64,000 nt of DNA from an uncultured Flavihumibacter sp. (lineage in GTDB: Bacteria > Bacteroidota > Bacteroidia > Chitinophagales > Chitinophagaceae), in NCBI GenBank assembly GCA_902168105.1, contig CABHOY010000047.1, positions 81,266 through 145,265 of the forward strand, written 5' to 3'. Both the position numbers and the translations under genes were made by a program. Positions 61,557-64,000 of the stretch are shown here, in pieces. The notes beneath the pieces are model-generated. The model saw nothing but the letters and a program-made list of their open reading frames with translations, had not been told where the DNA came from and searched no databases. Each line of letters starts with the position of its first letter. The first letter of the stretch is position 1.

Positions 61557-61718
61557 TCTTTGAACAAGGCTATTGAGCAGGCTCGCAAAAAACAGGTTGC
61601 CTTTCATCCAGAGGTACTAGCAAATGGGGACACGGTAAAACAGCTACTGGCACGCAGTCGTTATTTATTGTTTAAGCACCCACGTTTATGGACGCGAGAT
61701 CAGCAACAACGGGCATAA
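61557..61718 (+). pseudogene. Transposase remnant (ISL3-like)
   Basis: About 54 codons without a start or flanking domains. The segment SLNKAIEQARKKQ, then TVKQLLARSRYLLFKHP and LWTRDQQQRA resembles the region between the second Asp and the catalytic Glu in ISL3-type DDE transposases. Upstream and downstream codons are unrelated, and no terminal repeats are visible, so this is an internal fragment. Confidence 0.6.
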
Positions 61719-61725
61719 ATCTTCT

Positions 61726-61761
61726 GCAAATCGGTTCGAAAGTTGTCCCTCGTAGCCGCAA
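61726..61761. repeat. Diverged direct repeat, copy 1
   Basis: Matches 63061-63097 at about 32 of 36 positions with one indel; shared core includes GGTTCGA, TTGTC and CTCGTAG. Confidence 0.6.
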
Positions 61762-61766
61762 GCTGC

Positions 61767-61799
61767 AAGCCTCCAAGTCGAAAGATTTGGAGGCTTTTT
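61767..61799. terminator. Terminator-like hairpin
   Basis: 10-bp stem AAGCCTCCAA/TTGGAGGCTT with ten-base loop and TTT, next to the transposase remnant and downstream of the YD-repeat gene (minus). Confidence 0.7.
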
Positions 61800-61870
61800 G
61801 TATTTGAGGATGGTACTTCTACTGTTTATATTGAAATTAACGTCAATACCTTCATTTTGAAGAGATCAAT

Positions 61871-62782
61871 CTAATAGTAGCCGATCTTTCTCTCTATTGA
61901 CGATTTTAATGTCCCATCTGCTTTATAAGTGATCCTCTTGATCCAATTACCGGTTTTGTCATACTTATATTCACACCGGTATGATCTCTTCATATCTACT
62001 CCTGCACTATCTTTTACTATACATTCAAGTTCATTTCCGAAAGTATCATATTTATAGAGGATCTCCCTCATGTTCTCGTAACCGGCATTTATTTTAGATT
62101 CAATCAAGCGGCCGTTTTTGTCATATACACTCAGCCTCGTTCCTGAGAGCTCACCGAACCGGTTATATTCTGTTTCTCTTGTAGTATCTCCACTGTACAG
62201 CCACTCTGTCCTTCTTTTAAGTTTTGTTTCATCATCGTTGTAATAGTTCTCCGAGGTGCGCCGGCCCCGGGAATCGTATGTATACCTGTAGGTAGAGGTT
62301 GAGCCGGGAGGCGTCAAACCAACCCGACTTTTAACAAAACTAAGGCCTGGGCCATAGGTACGTTGGGCCCTGTATTTCAGGTACCCGGAGCTACCGTAAT
62401 TAGAAAAGTCAATCATGTTGCCCTGTTCGTCGAACACATAAGTAACTTTGTAATCCAGGGTGCTATCTTCATTATAGGCAATTATTTCAGTATTGTTACC
62501 AGCTTCATCATATTGGTATACATTCCTGCCCTGAAAGCTTTCATGCTCGAGGAAAGTGGTTAACTCAGTACAATTACCTGCGGCATTAAATTTATAATAT
62601 CGCTTTGTAACATAGTAAGTTAGTTCGGAATCAGGAACGTATTGCTTGTAGTTAAATTCTAGAATAGATCTTACATTGCCCTTCAGATTATACGTTTGCC
62701 GGTTATTCTGGTAAGCTTTATTAGGCTGTGCATTTACCATATTAGCGAGAACAATAAACAGGAACAGTAAAGGTTTTCTCAT
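61871..62782 (-). CDS. Secreted YD/RHS-repeat protein
   Basis: 303 aa from MRKPLLFLF with signal peptide (after MVNAQ). At least eight YD-type repeats (YQYDEAGNNTEI, YVFDEQGNMIDF, YTYDSRGRRTSE, SVYDKNGRLIES, YKYDTFGNELEC, YKYDKTGNWIKR) spaced by ~25-40 residues. No toxin-like C-terminal domain: the protein ends with the repeats. It resembles short Bacteroidota RHS-like surface proteins of unknown role rather than full RHS toxins (>1000 aa). Confidence 0.85.
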   Translation of the reverse strand: MRKPLLFLFIVLANMVNAQPNKAYQNNRQTYNLKGNVRSILEFNYKQYVPDSELTYYVTKRYYKFNAAGNCTELTTFLEHESFQGRNVYQYDEAGNNTEIIAYNEDSTLDYKVTYVFDEQGNMIDFSNYGSSGYLKYRAQRTYGPGLSFVKSRVGLTPPGSTSTYRYTYDSRGRRTSENYYNDDETKLKRRTEWLYSGDTTRETEYNRFGELSGTRLSVYDKNGRLIESKINAGYENMREILYKYDTFGNELECIVKDSAGVDMKRSYRCEYKYDKTGNWIKRITYKADGTLKSSIERKIGYY

Positions 62783-62845
62783 GGTGTGCAAAATAATAAA
62801 AGCCCTCTGATTTTCATCACAAGGCTTTTAATTCAGGTATCCTTC

Positions 62846-63019
62846 TTACTTCGAAACAAGCGTTGTCACACGTGAAGGAGCAAGGTTAATCCCAAAACTT
62901 CCTCCGGAAACACTAAGGCTATTGGCTGCCAGGTTTGGGCTGCTGGTTGTTACATAGCGGTTAAAGCCTGTAACAGTAACATAGACTAGAAAAGTACGGT
63001 CATCCTGCGATTCGCTATA
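62846..63019 (-). pseudogene. C-terminal remnant of a secreted glycoside hydrolase (GH30-like)
   Basis: 57 codons on the minus strand ending in TAA, too short for the ORF list and without a start (an in-frame TAG lies just upstream). It reads YSESQDDRTFLVYVTVTGF, then RYVTTSSPNLAANSLSV and SFGINLAPSRVTTLVSK. The pattern of a threonine/serine and aspect NL block followed by beta strands and a final T-T-L/F-V matches the C-terminal beta domain of GH30-type xylanases and glucosidases. The rest of the gene is gone. Confidence 0.55.
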
Positions 63020-63060
63020 CTATCCCATTTGCTAACTGATATATCCGGTCCAAATCCCGG

Positions 63061-63097
63061 GCAAATTGGTTCGATAATTGTCTCTCGTAGCCCGCAA
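63061..63097. repeat. Diverged direct repeat, copy 2
   Basis: Second copy of the 36-37-base element at 61726-61761, same orientation, 1335 bases away. Confidence 0.6.
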
Positions 63098-63103
63098 CTA
63101 AGC

Positions 63104-63150
63104 AAAAGTGGGTATAATCAAGCAAAAGTGCTTAATTGTACCCACTTTTT
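63104..63150 (-). terminator. Long hairpin after the DUF1016 gene
   Basis: AAAAGTGGGTA (63104-63114) pairs with TACCCACTTTT (63139-63149) around a loop that itself holds AAGCA/TGCTT. AGCAAAAGTG is directly repeated (63101-63110, 63121-63130). Lies 27 bases past the nuclease stop. Confidence 0.55.
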
Positions 63151-63176
63151 CATTAGCGATATTTGCCCAAATCAAA

Positions 63177-64000
63177 CTATTTCAATTTTCTTCGCTCTTC
63201 CTCTATAATCTTTGCCAATTCATCTTCACTGGGCAGATTAATAAGATACTTAGATACAAAAACTTGCTGTGGTAAACCGGAGGTCGCATACCTGACCAAG
63301 TTCTCGTTCTTACTTGCACAGAGTATAATACCTACCGGCGGATTATCCCCTTCATGCATTTCATTCTCCTTGTAATAGTTCAGATAAACATTCATTTGGC
63401 CGGCATCTGCGTGTGTAAATTCGCCAATTTTTAAATCTAAAAGGACATGGCATTTTAATATACGATGATAAAATACCAAATCTATACGGTAATGTGTATT
63501 ATCGAAAGTTATACGTCTTTGTCTGGCTTCAAAACAGAATCCCCGACCCAATTCCAAAAGGAAAGTTTGCAGATGAGTAATTATCCCTTGTTCAAGGTCT
63601 GATTCAGTATATATATCTTTTTCTTCCAGACCTAAAAATTCGAGCATGTAAGCGTTGCGAAATATATTCTCAGCTTTCAAATCCGCTTGTTTCACATCAC
63701 TATTTAACACCGCATGTTTATTAGTACTCAATCCAGTCCTTTCATATAGCATACTGTTCATTGCTCGTTGCAAATCACGTACACTCCAGTTGTTCCTAAT
63801 TGTTTCCACTTCATAAAATTCACGTTTCAACTTAGTATCCAATTTGAGCAGTTCAATGAAATGAGAAAAACTAAGTCTTTCTAATAGCAGGTTTGAGGCC
63901 GACTTATTATCTGTTTCTGATGTTTCAGATTGAGTTGCTATAGATTTTGCGGACAATAAGCGCAAAATCCTAACACCATGTGAATCAGATAAATACAATT
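63177..64000 (-). CDS. DUF1016/YhcG-type PDDEXK nuclease, 5' end outside window
   Basis: At least 274 codons; the frame stays open to the window end and the TTG at 63998 is not a true start. Contains the DUF1016 N-terminal block LSFSHFIELLKLD.. with WSVRDLQRAMNSMLYER, then the C-terminal nuclease core: FCFEARQRRITF, HYRIDLVFYHR (Asp), VLLDLKIGEFTHADAGQMNVYLNYY (D-x-K), and GIILCASKNE. Active-site residues are intact. Members often sit next to type I restriction genes or stand alone as defence-associated or mobile-element proteins. Confidence 0.88.
   Translation of the reverse strand, partial: LYLSDSHGVRILRLLSAKSIATQSETSETDNKSASNLLLERLSFSHFIELLKLDTKLKREFYEVETIRNNWSVRDLQRAMNSMLYERTGLSTNKHAVLNSDVKQADLKAENIFRNAYMLEFLGLEEKDIYTESDLEQGIITHLQTFLLELGRGFCFEARQRRITFDNTHYRIDLVFYHRILKCHVLLDLKIGEFTHADAGQMNVYLNYYKENEMHEGDNPPVGIILCASKNENLVRYATSGLPQQVFVSKYLINLPSEDELAKIIEEERRKLK

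Noticed and set aside
61726..61761. tRNA-like 3' fragment because of GGTTCGA
   Set aside because: The flanking bases cannot form a T stem or acceptor stem in either copy of the repeat.
1..64000. CRISPR array or rRNA operon
   Set aside because: No regularly spaced repeats of CRISPR type and no rRNA-like stretches were seen anywhere in the window.

Overview
The window comes from a member of the Bacteroidota, most likely the family Chitinophagaceae and plausibly a Chitinophaga-like genus. The case rests on several signs. Nearly every transcription unit carries the Bacteroidota -7 promoter box TAnnTTTG. There is a type IX secretion component (SprE/PorW) together with a secreted protein bearing a type IX sorting tail. 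Bacteroidota-specific families are present (Porin_10-type porin, HYC_CC_PP, LytS/LytTR pairs, a siroheme reductase with a HEPN-like tail, a fused Nramp-Usp transporter), and Shine-Dalgarno sequences are rare. This is chromosomal, mostly housekeeping DNA; only the last 4 kb looks accessory and eroded.

Layout. 0-4.5 kb: end of an Nramp-Usp metal transporter, a LytS/LytTR pair, DUF4288 and LiaF-like proteins, and an SGNH hydrolase. 4.6-7.4 kb: two isocitrate dehydrogenases of different subfamilies in tandem. 7.4-11.2 kb: aldo/keto reductase, AraC regulator, L,D-transpeptidase lipoprotein. 11.3-13.9 kb: a perfect 42-bp inverted repeat, then a likely metal-handling operon (HYC_CC_PP, HMA, outer-membrane protein) ending in an overlapping 23-codon ORF with a KNCCK end. 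14-19.5 kb: porin, purine nucleoside phosphorylase, sucC, DUF4407. 19.6-27.8 kb: SprT-like protein, two small membrane proteins including AtpZ, bactofilin, a short M23-N-terminus-like protein, SprE/PorW and a class A PBP; this is an envelope and gliding neighbourhood. 27.8-34 kb: M28 peptidase, yidC and pyrG, thioesterase, HD hydrolase. 34-35 kb is gene-free and rich in hairpins. 35-38.9 kb: the siroheme/sulfite reduction operon behind a leader with a 26-codon cysteine-containing ORF and a terminator, which reads as a cysteine-responsive attenuator. 39-44.4 kb: HAD phosphatase, rpsA (TTG start with a strong Shine-Dalgarno), rhomboid protease, long-form ispH. 44.5-48.4 kb: a second LytTR pair and cmk. 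48.5-53.6 kb: three large secreted proteins, two of them paralogous at both ends. 54-60.5 kb: clpC, a STAS protein with rnz, dapA, accA, tRNA-Asp. 60.5-64 kb: RRM protein, transposase and glycosidase remnants, a diverged direct repeat, a YD-repeat protein and a DUF1016 nuclease cut by the window edge.

How parts fit together. Sulfite reductase, uroporphyrinogen methyltransferase and the siroheme-finishing enzyme form one unit making sulfide with its own cofactor, and its leader looks tuned to cysteine supply. Promoter boxes were also used to correct several gene starts (SGNH hydrolase, first icd, ispH, HAD, yidC, HYC_CC_PP, the 70-aa protein). All calls were made by reading the sequence; no database search or folding program was run.
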